This document shows, piece after piece, positions 12,500-24,045 of a stretch of 64,000 nucleotides of DNA (the first letter of the stretch is position 1; each line of letters begins with the position of its first letter). The DNA is taken from contig MU405349.1 of the NCBI GenBank assembly GCA_022836615.1, positions 40,540 to 104,539 on the forward strand. Reading direction: 5' to 3'. The notes below the pieces were generated by a model. That model was given only the letters and a program-made list of their open reading frames with translations, did no database searches and had not been told where the DNA came from. Made by a program: the position numbers and the translations under genes. The stretch comes from Annulohypoxylon bovei var. microspora. Taxonomy: Eukaryota; Ascomycota; Sordariomycetes; Xylariales; Hypoxylaceae.

Positions 12500-14088
12500 A
12501 TGAAGTCACTAATCTCCTTCGTCGTCCTGTTCTGGGCCGCTCTCGTCCACGCCATCAGCTCTAGCGGGGATAGGCTGCTGGTCGTCCTCGAGGATGTTGT
12601 TGAGAAAGAGAGTTATTCTAAGTTCTTAGGCGACTTGGATGGTATGTACAAAGCTTCGTTTCTAAAAGTATCTACGAATTTCTCGTCGTCGTATGCTAAC
12701 GTTTGTTGCTACCAGGCCGTGGATTTCAGATCAACTACGAAACACCAAAGAGCGATAGTTTACGATTGTTCAACCTAGGCGAGAAGTCTTACGATCATGT
12801 CATATTCTTCCCGACCAAATCAAAGGGTATGTGCATTGCCCTAGATGTTCTAGGTAGCTTTAGACGAGAGAAACTGACAATTCAAAAGGCCTTGGTCCAC
12901 ACCTAACACCCAAGATTCTTCTTGACTTCTTCAACGCAGATGGCAACATTCTCCTCGCTCTCTCATCTTCTCAGCCCGCACCCACATCAATTGTTTCTCT
13001 CCTACTTGAGTTAGACATTCATCTCCCGCCCGACCGACAGGGCCTCGTGGTCGACCACTTCAACTACGACGTTCTGTCTTCGCCGGAGAAGCATGATGTG
13101 CTTCTCCTGCCCCCTCCCGGCGCGCTCCGACCTGACGTTAAAGACTTCTTCAGCCCAGCAACTCCCAACGGCGAGGTCATCGCTTTCCCTAGCGGGACAG
13201 GCCAGACCCTTGGCTCAGGTGCCCTCCTCACGCCGATCCTGCGCGCTCCCTCCACATCTTACAGCTACAATCCGAAGGAACAGGCCGAGACAGTCGACGA
13301 CCTCTTTGCCAGCGGCTCCCAGCTCTCCCTCGTCAGCACCATGCAGGCCCGAAACTCCGCCCGCTTCACCGTCCTCGGCTCCGCCGAGCTCCTGAGCGAC
13401 AAGTGGTTCGACGCCAAGGTGAAGAAGGTCGGCGAGAGCAAGGAGGTCGCCACCGTCAACCGCGAGTTCGCCAAGCTGGTGTCGGGCTGGACCTTCAAGG
13501 AGACCGGTGTCCTCAAGGTGGACGGAACCATGCACGCCTTGAACGAGCCAGGTCAGAGCAACGCTAGCAACCCTAAGATCTACCGTATCAAGAACGATGT
13601 CGTAAGTTTACCCCCTGCCCTAGTTCCATTTCGCGAAAGCGACGGAACTAACACCAGCTCAGACCTACGAAATCTCCCTCTCCGAATACGCGTGGGACCA
13701 ATATGTGCCATTCACCCTGCCCGCGTCCGACGAGCTGCAGCTCGAGTTCAGCATGCTGTCACCCTTCCACCGGCTCAACCTCGCGCCCAAGTCGGACACC
13801 GCGGACGGCAGCCGCATCTACGCGGCGTCCTTCAAGCTGCCGGACCAGCACGGCATCTTCAACTTCAAGGTCAACTACAAGCGGCCCTTCCTCACCAACG
13901 TCGAGGAGAAGATGACGGTCTCCGTGCGACACTTCGCCCACGACGAGTGGCCCCGCAGCTACGTCATCAGTGGCGCCTGGCCCTGGATTGCGGGCATCGG
14001 TGCCACCGTCACCGGATGGCTCGCCTTCTGCGCCATCTGGCTGTATAGTAAACCGGCCGCTGGCGCGGAGAGCAAGAAGACGCAGTAA
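12500..14088 (+). CDS. WBP1: Oligosaccharyltransferase subunit WBP1 (OST48)
   Basis: Four exons (12500-12641, 12716-12826, 12889-13601, 13663-14088) with introns of 74, 62 and 61 bp give 463 residues. WBP1/OST48 is an essential non-catalytic subunit of the ER oligosaccharyltransferase, which moves the glycan from dolichol to Asn-X-Ser/Thr sites. Visible features: a signal peptide (about residues 1-19, LISFVVLFWAALVHA), the lumenal domain starting GDRLLVVLEDVVEKESYSKF, a membrane span near the end (AWPWIAGIGATVTGWLAFCA), and the C-terminal tetrapeptide KKTQ. KKTQ fits the KKXX ER-retrieval signal typical of this subunit. Branch sites such as GCTAAC are visible in the first intron. Third codon positions are strongly C-rich in the second half. 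The gene looks intact. Confidence 0.96.
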
Positions 14089-16545
14089 GGGCCAGGCTTA
14101 TCGAGGTTAAGGGTATGCTAGGTACTAGGTGGTGAAGGAATAACGTACCTAAGGGGTGGCAAAAAGGGAAGGGATTTGTTACTTGTAAGGTGTCGGAAAA
14201 TACGTGGTCATACCTGGATGGATATGGACGCGCTCGCGGACACGGATATGCAGATATTGCACTTGGCGGCTGGCAGATACGAAATGAATAAAAATCGTGT
14301 GATGTAATTACCTTTCCCCTTGGCGTTGGGCTTACGATTGCTTGCTTGCTTGGCTGCGGGTTTGCCTACCTATCTGCTTATCTAAGGTAGATGAGGAGTT
14401 GGCGACGCGAATAAAATCTGTGAATCAAAGTGTTCCCCTATTACTCGGACTTGGCGTGTCTGCTTCTTCTTGCATGGTGATATATATGCGAAGTGCGTAA
14501 GGTTTTCTTAAGCTTGGTAATTCTCATCCTAAGTATATACTACGAATAATTGACGAAGAGTTTGTCTTGAAGTCTCTTCTGACATTAAGTCCACCCTAGA
14601 GCGATGACAATAAATCACTGATATGTCGTAACGGGTAGATCGATATCACTCAATCTTAATTCGCTGATAGCCTTCATTATACATAGATTACGGCTTCTAT
14701 TCTTCTATTTGACTATGAGACAAAATGTCCATCCGTGTATAACCTCTCATCGAGTTAGATACTAGACGCAATATACCTAGTCGTATTACCTTATCCTATT
14801 TGGAATCCAGACAAACAAGACACAATGTGCTTCCAATACATCTTCATCTATGGCTGCTATAACTGTATGGCAGAAGGCAAGCCCTTCGCCTAATCCTGAA
14901 CACGGGTAGTAGACTGCTGCTCGAGAGATAAAGGGAAAACAGAACATTTTTAATAAAAAAAAATATTAAAAAAATAGATAGGTGCTTTCGATGAGCTGTG
15001 TTCTTGTCTACAGAAGTAGTTGAAGAAGAAGTGGGAGGTCCCGAGAACAAGAGGATATTAAGAATCAGGATTTCCCCTGAGTGGGATGTAGCACTTTGGT
15101 GCCGAAAATGGTTAATAACTGTAAGAGGGTGGTTAGTGGATGCCATGGCCAAACGTATCTTCGTCTCCTACATGGCAGGATAGTGAAATAGAAGGAAGGC
15201 TATTAGGACTTCCTAGACGCATATACATGGTGTCTCGTACAAGGAGATAAAGGGGTAGTGGACTAGGTGAAGACGGATAGGAACTTGTTTCAACACAGTA
15301 GATATGCCCTCAGATTAGCTCTCAGGTTCTCATAGGCAACCATTCCCTAATTCCTATCTCGCACGATGACGGGACGGAAGTTCGTTCAGGCTGCCTGCAA
15401 ATTTGGCTTTTTGGATACTTGGTCATCACCGGGCTATCTTGTGTTGTATAGCCGCAATAGCAGCCAACAAGAAAAGGAGAAACCTGCCAACATCGGCGAT
15501 CATGGACTGTTCCACCACCGCCAGAATAAGCAAGCCCACAAGCAAACCGCAAGGCTCCGATTGAAAACTATAGAAAGACGTCATCGAATGAATGTCATTC
15601 ATCGTCATGTGCGATTTGTCGTCATGGCCTTTTCTGCGTTGAATGCTTGTGGAACTTGGATAGTCTTGAGGATGGAAAGTCAAGTTCAAACCGTGCTAGA
15701 GGTGTGTATCTCCCAGCTCAGATTTCTGTTCTTGTGTGTTGTCATGTGCCGCGGATCTGAGATCCTGCGGCTCCAACGGTCTCTGCGAGAGATTTCTTCA
15801 CTGCTGGGATAAGAATGATGTGATGTTCACTCGGAACAGGTTAGTCGTTTGGAGATTGAAGATGGTGACACTAGCCTCATCAGATTGGGATGCCGGACTT
15901 GTGAAGGGGATGTCGACTGGGTTGTAAGGTTTTAGGAAATCGAGCATTCTATGATGCAATTGTGGGATTGTTTGAAAGCAAATGTCTAAGTGCTTTGCCG
16001 AGTATTAGGTGAGCAATACTGTGTATATGCAAGTTGGTTTATCTTGACGATTTGATGATAGTACATCGAATTTGTAGAAGTATTGGTATGTGATTTTGTA
16101 CTTGTGATAATTGACCATCTACTTATTAATGGCACGGCCAAGGAAACGATTCATAATGAAAAGTCAAGTCATTAGCGAGCGTTAAGTAGAAGGAATCGGT
16201 AGAAAGTTGGGAGATGAAGACGTTAAAGAGTTGAAGGGTTGAAGAATTGAAAGTGCAAGTGCAAGATATATATAGGTACCTAAATAGGTACCGAGTGGCT
16301 AATCCGCGTCACGCGTGAAGGTACGTGATTGGCTCATACTAGCTCCGACTAGCTACCTTGTCTCCACTTTTTTATTCTCCTCAGCCGCAACAAAAACGAG
16401 GCTGGTAATCTTTATTTTCCCAAGATTTCTAAGGTTCCAAGGTTATCAGTGCCTAACATTTAAGATAATTCTCCGTCGACAACACAAAATTTCTCCTTGA
16501 ATTGACACTATCTAACATTCAGAAGCTCAGGAATCAGTTGTCAAA
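14089..16545. other. Long intergenic stretch without a supported gene
   Basis: About 2.4 kb separates WBP1 from ISY1. Open frames exist on both strands (the longest at 15366-15812) but overlap each other, have no recognisable motif and lack convincing splice structure. An A/T run lies at about 14947-14976. Short AGGTACCT-type palindromes occur near 16265-16295, upstream of ISY1. A non-coding RNA or a fast-evolving small gene cannot be excluded. Confidence 0.4.
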
Positions 16546-17365
16546 ATGGTAAGCAATAATCGTTCTGCATATTATTCTCTATATTTCCCCATATGTAAGA
16601 AACCCATCTTTAACCGTTGAACAGGCGCGTAACTCCGAGAAAGCCCAGTCGATGCTCTTCCGCTTCCGCGAGGCTCAGGCTGCGGATTTAGGTATCATCG
16701 ATGCAGGTCGAACGCGACGACCCAAGGTTATTACCGAAGTCGACTCAATCCCATCATGTGAGAAGTGGAGAGGTCAGACGCTCAAAGAAATTAGCCGGAA
16801 GGTCTCTCGCATCCAGGACCCAGCTCTCAGCGACTACCAGATCCGAGATCTAAATGACGAAATTAATAAGCTTATGCGCGAGAAGCACATGTGGGAGGTC
16901 CAGATACGGAACTTAGGAGGACCTAATTACATGCGTGGCGGTGGGAAGATTTACGACGAGACAGGCAGAGAAATACCGGGAGGTGGAAAAGGTTACAGAT
17001 ATTTTGGACGTGCAAAAGAACTACCAGGAGTCAAGGAGTTATTCGAGGCTGCTGCACAAAAAAGGACACACGACTCTGAGAAGCCGCTAGAGAGCCGCGA
17101 GGATTTGAGGAAGGCAGTCGACGCCAAGTACTACGGATATGCACCCGATGAGGAGGATGAGGTACTATTGCAATACGAGGCCGAGAAAGAGCGCGAAGCT
17201 TTTGAAGCACTACTAAAGCAGGGAAAGACTGAACCTCCTTCAGGATGGGAACCGTTACCTGGCGATGCAGGAGATGGCAAGGGCTGGGAGCTACCTACTC
17301 TAGAGGAGGTGCAACAGGAACTCATAGAGAGGAGAAGGCGCAAGCTTCTTGATCAAATCCAATAG
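16546..17365 (+). CDS. ISY1: Pre-mRNA splicing factor ISY1
   Basis: The coding sequence starts with an exon holding only the ATG (16546-16548). A 76-bp intron with GTAAGC donor and ACAG acceptor follows, then a single exon 16625-17365, giving 247 residues. ISY1 joins the NineTeen-associated part of the spliceosome and acts in the first step of splicing. The N-terminus ARNSEKAQSMLFRFREAQAA and the block IRDLNDEINKLMREKHMWE, followed by GGPNYMRGGGKIYDETG, are characteristic of the family. The length is close to yeast Isy1. Starting at the internal Met of exon 2 would lose the conserved MARNSEKAQ start, so the spliced start is preferred. Confidence 0.94.
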
Positions 17366-17528
17366 GGTCCTACCTATTTCTTAAATCATTCGGATTACTT
17401 CTCTCTACCGGCTTACGCATCGAGGAGTACATTCATAAGAGATCATCAGTTACATTTCTTGACATCTTTCTTGGGTCTTTTGTTACGGCTCCCGGTATAT
17501 CATTCGTTAATATTCACCAATACCCATC

Positions 17529-19117
17529 ATGGATCACTTTCCCCCAACTCCCATAGCGGGTCTAGAGGGTCTCTTTCGACGTATAAGAGAAAGCGTATTC
17601 TCCCGAATTCAGGAGCAGCAGCAACCAGAACAGCAGCCTGAGGGACAAATTGAAGTAGCAAATCCCCACCCAGATCAGTCGCAGAGAGAGTCGAGTACCG
17701 CAGAGCGCTCGGCTTTAGACGAACAGGACTCGCATTTGAATGACCTCAATGGGAATCGCGAAATAGAGGAAACACAGCCCGAGTCATCCCGAGGCCGGAC
17801 GCTTGAGCGGTTAGTTCAGTTCCGTTCAGCATCCTGCCAGTTGAGAATGTTCCCTAGGTTAATAATGATAGTAGAGCTCCGGCTGCTACCACTCCTGTCA
17901 CCCAGGATTTGCACTGGTCTCAAATAGAGCCTATCGATGATTCCCCTGCAGAACCCTCTCCTGTTGCTCGACCGACGTCTCCGCATACTATACACAGCCC
18001 AGTTCCTTCGGTTCCGTTTGTTTCTACGTCCCCTACGCCTGGTGTCTCTACGAACCCTCCTGATGTCTCCATGTACACTCCGTGGTATCACCCCCATACC
18101 TATGATGCCGGAGACCCTCGTAGAACCTTGACTCCTTTTGAGATCCGACGTATTGCTACGATGCGAGAACTTTCTCGTCAACTTCAGCATCAATGGCAAG
18201 ATTGGGCAGATTTCAACAATACTAACATTCGTCATATTCCCTTAGAAACTTTTATTGTGGTTCTTGATTACCTCCTCGGTGAACGTGAGGCTAGGCAAGT
18301 AATGGGTCGAAGTGCGCCACCGCAATCTATGGATGGTTTCCATTTATATACGATACAGGCCATAAATTCTGCTGATACTTCAAATCCTACTGGGGCACCC
18401 AACAACTCTACGGCATCACCTAGCTCTATAGCTGGTCCTGTGAGTAGTGCGGGACCCCCCGCCGTGGCCAATGAAACGTCACGAGCAGCCGAAACTAGCG
18501 AAGAGTCCACATCTCCTCGCCAGCCTGATAGCATTGAGATGCGTATTACTCTCCAGCCTCGCCAGACAGAACCTCGTGGACAACTACCAAATCCAGGGCT
18601 CCACTATCATCCTAATCCTCGCCAGCGTGATCAAGGAAATACCCGGGATAGCTTAAGCCAGACAAGTTCCGGCGAATCCAGCCAGGGTAGCCTGACCACC
18701 CAAGCCCCGAGTCCTCGGCCTATATTTCCGCTGAGGAGAAGGCTTGTTTATTCGGAATCTACCAACGACGATTCTTCCGGGCCCGCAAACGCTGGATCGT
18801 CGGATGCCGGACCTTCCAATACTGGATTTTTCGATCTCGCACCTCCTGGCGCCGGATTCTCCAGCACCGACGTCGACCTCGAGGCCCAGACTCGTCGCCC
18901 GCGGAGACCCCGTCCGGGTCTACCTCAGATCGACGGCATTTCGGAGACGGAACCAGTACTGCCGGAGGAAAACCCGCATCAAGAGGCCCCTAGCTCGCCC
19001 ATAACGGCCCACCGTCCTTCCCCTGTGCCCCCTCCCTCTCCGCCTTCGCCTCCTCCCCCTCCCCCTACCCCCCTAACCTTCTGGGGATGCCTTGCGATCG
19101 TTTGCATAAAGTGTTAG
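17529..19117 (+). CDS. Proline/serine-rich protein of unknown function
   Basis: The start is MDHFPPTPIAGLEGLFRRI at 17529. Exon 1 probably ends at 17809 before GTTAGT; the frame resumes at about 17872 after GATAG, giving about 508 residues up to a TAG at 19115-19117. The acceptor is uncertain: it was chosen because it restores the frame that continues with the long second exon. A more structured segment (about residues 170-260) contains LTPFEIRRIATMRELSRQLQ and RHIPLETFIVVLDYLLGERE. The rest is low-complexity Ser/Pro/Gly/Thr sequence, ending in a run of prolines and a short hydrophobic stretch (FWGCLAIVCIKC). No known domain was recognised. After the stop the same frame stays open for 45 more codons and contains a membrane-like segment (see findings). 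Confidence 0.65.
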
Positions 19118-19255
19118 AAGCGCGCCACGTGCTCGCCGATGAAGAGCCCCGCGAGGATGTTCTGCCTCCTGTCTCTCGCGCTGTTCATCGCCGTCATCGG
19201 ATACGTATGCAGCAGAGACGGCTTGCCCAAAAAAGATTTCGAGCCCACCAGGTAG

Positions 19256-19825
19256 AGTGATTGGTTTTCTCGGCGGGAGTCAGGTCGAGACGTGTTCTTT
19301 GCGATAACCACAACCACAACTACTAGCGAGTCGATTCGTCGTGTCCGGGATATCTTGGATTTTTCGAAAGATCCACGTTGCGAAGGGGACGAAATACGTT
19401 CATTCATTTGATACCAGTATCGTGTTCTCAGCGTCGGAAGTTAGCAGTTAGACTAGTAAAAAGGTCATGCTTGTCATACATACTCGTAGACTTAGGTACT
19501 AGTGCTAGGTTAGACGAGTATGACTTTATTCTGTTGTTCTAATGGATATTGCGTTTTGCGTTCTAACGAATATTTGAAATCCGCGCACGGGTTATATTAT
19601 GTTAAGTTAATTGTGTCATTGCTATTCTATTCCATGATGATATCGCTGCCGCGTAGTACGGTGTAGTATAATATCGTGATCCGAGCCAATCCAAAAATCC
19701 AAACCCTGCCGTGCCATGCCGTGCCTAATGATAAGTGCGCAATTTGACATCATATCCATACAATCTCATTCGTATCAAAACAAACTAAACAACTCCCGTT
19801 TCTCTTGCATTCAATCAACCCCAAC
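19256..19825. other. Convergent intergenic stretch, no gene
   Basis: This lies between the 3' end of the proline-rich gene and the 3' end of the metallophosphoesterase gene on the minus strand. Nothing coding was recognised. Confidence 0.45.
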
Positions 19826-21761
19826 TCAGCAATCCTTCTTCCAATTCTCCTTCACCCACCCCGCAATCAAGTCCGTCAGCGTGCTATTCGAGTACACCTT
19901 GACATCATCGGTGCCGAAATCGCCGCCACTGAACTTCAGCGCGGTGATGACCCACGGCTGCACGTAGTCCATGAACACCAGGTCCACCTTCTCGGGGTCC
20001 TGGAGCTGCGGCTCGGCCTGGCCGTCGCCCGGGGGCGCGGGCGCCGGGAACGCGATCTTGGCCTGGATGCAGTTGGGCACGGCGTAGAACTTGATGGGGG
20101 AGTGCACGGCGTCGTCGCCGTCGTCGCCCAGGTCGTCGCGCGTCGTGTACCCGCCGATCAGCTCGGGGTCCTCGGTCTTCAGCGGCTTCTGGGCGCCCTC
20201 GCCGGCTGCGAGCATCGGGGGCGCGGCGTCTTCCGTCGCAGCGTCGGATGATAGCAGCGAGGCTTCGAAGAACGGGCTGGGCGCCACCCGCTCAGGGGTA
20301 TGGAGGTGCTTGGTGTCCAGCGCGCCGTTGAACACGGGGCCGCCGCTGTTGAGCAGCTCGAGGACCTTGGCGGCGGCGGCGTAGGGCACGTCGGCGATGT
20401 AGTTGAACTTGCTGACGAAGGGCGAGATTAGATACGTCGAGTCCTTGGTGAACGGGCCCTGGAAGATGTCGAAGCGGATGGCGCCCGTGTTGACGATGGC
20501 TAGCCGCGGCACGTCCTTCCGCTCTTCGTTAGTGATGGCTGTGGGTAAAACTTGCGTCTCTAGCCACGAGAAGATGCTCGCGTTGTGCGGGTACGGCGCC
20601 CGGCTCATCCAGAAGTCTTGTGGCGCGCACCCGAATGAGCTGTCGAGTTTGAGGGCCTTGCGGCCTTCGGTGATCTGCTTGGTGATATTCTTGCCGTGCT
20701 CTGTGGGAAAGGTTGTCTCGTTTAGGCCGGTGTGGTAGTGTAGACCATATAGGTTGTTGTCGATGTAGCGACGTTTGAATGACACCGTGGCTTCGGTCGA
20801 AGGTCCGCCTCCACTCTTCTTCTTGATGCCGTCGATGGACACCCATCCGATAGTCTCGAAATATCGGCCGCTGGCGATGGCGAAAGCGTTGTCGTCGAAC
20901 TTCCTCGCATCACGAACGTGTGCGTGACCGCCGAGGAATGCGATAGGGGTGTACCAGTTCTGGTCCCTGATGACCTTGAAGATCTGCTCGAACTCCTTCA
21001 TGCGCAGGCCGACGTGACCGACGACAATGAAAAGGTCGGGCTTCTCCCTGATGGCGGCTTGGAACCACTCCTGCTTCATAGCCTCTTCGACGGGTGTTAC
21101 CACACTGTTGTTCGCGTTCCGGTCAAAATCGAAGATGAAGCCTAGCGCCACGACGCTGTAGCCGAGTTTCTTGGTGGTGAACTTGACATATCGCTGGGCC
21201 TGAGGGATCTGATTACCGGTCTCGGGCTCGATGTAGTCAAGGTTGGAGGCAATGTAGGAGTGCTTGAACTTTGGAACGGTTGTGTTGTGCTCTCGGTCGA
21301 CGGACGCTTCTTGGTATAGCTCGTGGTTTCCGGTGCAGAGCAAGTCTATAGACTGCGAGCCGAAAATGTCGTAGGTATAGTTGCCCTTCGGTTCGGAGGC
21401 ATCGTACAGACCATTTCCTTCTATCCGATCACCGGTGTCGATGACTAGTAGATCTACCCCTTTCTCTTCTGCCTTTTGTCGCATATGACTCGTGAATGAA
21501 ATGTAATCACCCCAATCCGCGGAATACTGCGGTCTACCGGGAAACGATGTCAGCAATAAGCAATCAGAGAGTTACCTAGTAGTATTCATCTTACTCTTGC
21601 ATATGTCCACCAAGCCATCCGTGTATGTCTGTAGTATGTATGAGATTGATCTGTCCCCATTCGAGATCTCGCATCGGAGCAGCGACCGGCGCGGGAACTC
21701 CAGGTTGGGAGGTCCTTGCGACCGTCGCCAGGGACGCAAGGAGGATAATCCTTGGGATCAT
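19826..21761 (-). CDS. Secreted calcineurin-like metallophosphoesterase / 5'-nucleotidase family protein
   Basis: Two exons on the minus strand (21761-21595 and 21533-19826, intron 61 bp, GTAAGA donor) give 624 residues. The family includes yeast YHR202W. Metal-binding motifs are in the usual order: D45-x-H47 in HTTDIHGW, G90-D91 in DTGDRIEGNG, G-N125-H126-E in CTGNHELY, GH in VVGHVGLR, and H-x-H in GGHAHVRD. All look intact, so an active phosphohydrolase (nucleotide or other phosphoester) is likely. The N-terminus MIPRIILLASLATVARTS is a plausible signal peptide, which points to the secretory pathway, vacuole or outside. The start at 21761 is the first ATG in frame giving this signal. The C-terminal domain has the 5'-nucleotidase-like pattern (NTGAIRFDIFQGPF). 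It shares a 454-bp divergent promoter with the amidase gene. Confidence 0.9.
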
Positions 21762-22215
21762 TTTGATTTGTGAGATGCTGTAATCATACAATATGATTCA
21801 ATATGATGCCTATTACCATCAAACCTCGATGGATTTAAGCATATACATATGTATAAAGGATAAGCCAGGTTACCTACCTAGGCACCTATATTTATGTTAA
21901 GTTTATGTTAGATAACGGATTGGAGTATGAGTTGTCAACCGGTTGGGAAGCTTCGAGGTTTCATAGGCTGTTGACCCTCCGGGTACCTGCCAAGCTTTCC
22001 ATGCGTCACGGGTCGCAGCTGCATCCGATAAAGCTATACGTAAGCCCCGCTTATTTGCCGTTATAAAAACGGGCCTGGTCGGGTACCTGAGTACCTCCAC
22101 ATTTACATAATCGATAAGAAAATACCCCCCACCCCATTCCACCAAACATGTATTTCAAGTTGTAAGCTTCGATTTTCTGAACGAACTGCTCCCATGTCAG
22201 ATATCGCCGGGACAC
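21762..22215. promoter_or_regulatory. Divergent promoter between phosphoesterase and HER2 genes
   Basis: Both neighbouring genes start at the edges of this 454-bp stretch and point outward. It contains CCTAGGC and GGTACC-like palindromes (about 21875-21885 and 22083-22095), which recur in intergenic DNA of this window. No known operator was recognised. Confidence 0.4.
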
Positions 22216-23766
22216 ATGTCTACATATGTCAGACATTCCCAACTCAGAGCCGCCCATAGGGCGATCTCCACCCAATGGAGAGCCTGTATCTTACAGCGCC
22301 GCTCTCTTCACCAAGAGACCATAGAATCAACTTCCTCGACTAGGAGCGAGGTGCCTATTGAAAATGTCCGCCTAGCTATCAAAGACAATATCTCTGCCAC
22401 AGGCTTCTCAACAACATGTGCATCCAACATACTCTCCGGGAATATGATTCCCTTCGATGCTACAATTGTCAAGCAATTAAGGCAGAGGGGCGCCGATGTA
22501 ACTGGGAAGAGTGGCATGGATGAGTTCGGCATGGGCACGCACTCTACGACGTCTGCATTTGAGACTATTCATAATGTATGTGGCCTGGAGAAATACTCGG
22601 CAGGAGGGAGTTCAGGAGGTAGCGCTATCGCTGTAAGGAAAGGAGAGGCAGAATTGGCACTCGGAACTGACACAGGGGGATCCGTTCGCATGCCGGCCGC
22701 TTATACCGGTACCGTTGGATTTAAGCCGTCATACGGCATGTTGTCTCGTTGGGGCGTTGTTCCCTACGCAAACTCACTGGATACGGTAGGATTGCTCGCC
22801 AAAACTGTGGGACCTATAGGCACAGCAATTATAGGACAGGGCTTATACCAAGAGCATGATGACAACGATCCAACGTCTCTCCCGTCTACAGTACGCAGAA
22901 GATGTACCGCCGAACGAAGAGGCTATAGGTCTTGGAATCCAACCCAGGAGGGCGCGGTAAAAGGCATGACCTTCGGCATCCCGATAGAATACAACATCGA
23001 AGAACTCGACTCGCGTATACGTCAAGGATGGTTAGCAGCAGCCCAGAAGATTGAAGATTTGGGAGGACGGGTGGTTCCAGTGTCGCTCCCCTCGACGAAA
23101 AACGCCCTCTCTGCATATTACGTAATAGCACCAGCAGAGGCAGCATCTAATCTTTCTAAGTACGATGGCATACGCTATGGTCGGCGAAATGAGGAGCAAA
23201 CCAGCGATTCATTCGAAGGAATTTTATATGCAAAGACAAGAGACACCGGCTTTGGAAGCGAGGTTAAACGTCGTATCGTGCTGGGCTCATACACTCTCAG
23301 CTCCGAAGCTATAGACAACTATTTCATACAGGCCCAAAAGGTGCGGCGGCTCGTCAAAAGAGACTTCGATCGAGTCTTTAAGCTATCAAACCCGTTGGAA
23401 GATCAGCAGCCTTTCGACTTAAGCGAAATGGAAGATACCGTACAGCTAGAAAACAAGTTCGGCCCCGCGCAAGTCGACTTTCTTCTGTGTCCCACCGCCC
23501 CCACGACCCCGCCTTTACTGGAGGACGTTATGAAACAAACCCCTCTGGATTCTTACATGAACGATGTATTCACCGTCCCAGCCAGCCTTGCCGGTCTTCC
23601 CGCAATCAGCATTCCCATGGATATTCCAGTTGATACCACCAAAGAGGAGGAAAAACTGCTAAATTTTGGTGGCTTGCAGCTCATTGGGCAGTATTGGGAC
23701 GATGCGCGACTGCTTTCCGTAGCCGACGTGTTGTCGCCCCATGTTTTGCAACAAAAGCTCTTTTAG
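22216..23766 (+). CDS. HER2: Mitochondrial glutamyl-tRNA(Gln) amidotransferase subunit A
   Basis: A single exon gives 516 residues of the amidase signature family. The subunit makes Gln-tRNA(Gln) from Glu-tRNA(Gln) in mitochondria, working with GatB- and GatF-type partners. The Ser-cisSer-Lys triad is visible: K56 in AIKDNIS, the cis-Ser in GGSSGGSA (about S132) and the nucleophile S156 in DTGGSVRMPAAY. The N-terminus is Arg-rich with few acidic residues before about 35 (RAAHRAISTQWRACILQRRS), as expected of a mitochondrial targeting sequence. The C-terminus (LQLIGQYWDDARLLSVADVL) fits the GatA end. Other amidases share the core, but the sequence around the triad and the C-terminus favour GatA. 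Looks intact. Confidence 0.9.
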   Translation: MSTYVRHSQLRAAHRAISTQWRACILQRRSLHQETIESTSSTRSEVPIENVRLAIKDNISATGFSTTCASNILSGNMIPFDATIVKQLRQRGADVTGKSGMDEFGMGTHSTTSAFETIHNVCGLEKYSAGGSSGGSAIAVRKGEAELALGTDTGGSVRMPAAYTGTVGFKPSYGMLSRWGVVPYANSLDTVGLLAKTVGPIGTAIIGQGLYQEHDDNDPTSLPSTVRRRCTAERRGYRSWNPTQEGAVKGMTFGIPIEYNIEELDSRIRQGWLAAAQKIEDLGGRVVPVSLPSTKNALSAYYVIAPAEAASNLSKYDGIRYGRRNEEQTSDSFEGILYAKTRDTGFGSEVKRRIVLGSYTLSSEAIDNYFIQAQKVRRLVKRDFDRVFKLSNPLEDQQPFDLSEMEDTVQLENKFGPAQVDFLLCPTAPTTPPLLEDVMKQTPLDSYMNDVFTVPASLAGLPAISIPMDIPVDTTKEEEKLLNFGGLQLIGQYWDDARLLSVADVLSPHVLQQKLF

Positions 23767-24045
23767 AGCCTTGAGCCATCTCAATTGTTAGAGGCCAGTC
23801 GAGAGAACTCCCATCTGTCTACCTCATGGCCGTGGCATTTATCTGCTATAGGCAGGGATAAAAGTTAGGAGATATATAGAACGTAATACCCAATAGACTT
23901 GTCAATTCGGGATATCTTGAGCTCTTACCATGAGTATTCTTTACCAGGCAACAAGCTCAATCTTGTTTTCTGTATAAATTTCCGTAGTGACTCGCATGCG
24001 ACCCGAATGTTTAATTTGATTGTGCAAACATGTATAGTCGTCCGG

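Noticed and set aside
13215..13941. Long frames on the minus strand and other frames within WBP1
   Set aside because: They are shadows of the GC-rich third codon positions of the real gene on the plus strand.
15366..15812. 148-codon open frame between WBP1 and ISY1
   Set aside because: No recognisable domain or composition of a real protein, overlapped by equally long frames on the other strand, and no convincing promoter or splice context.
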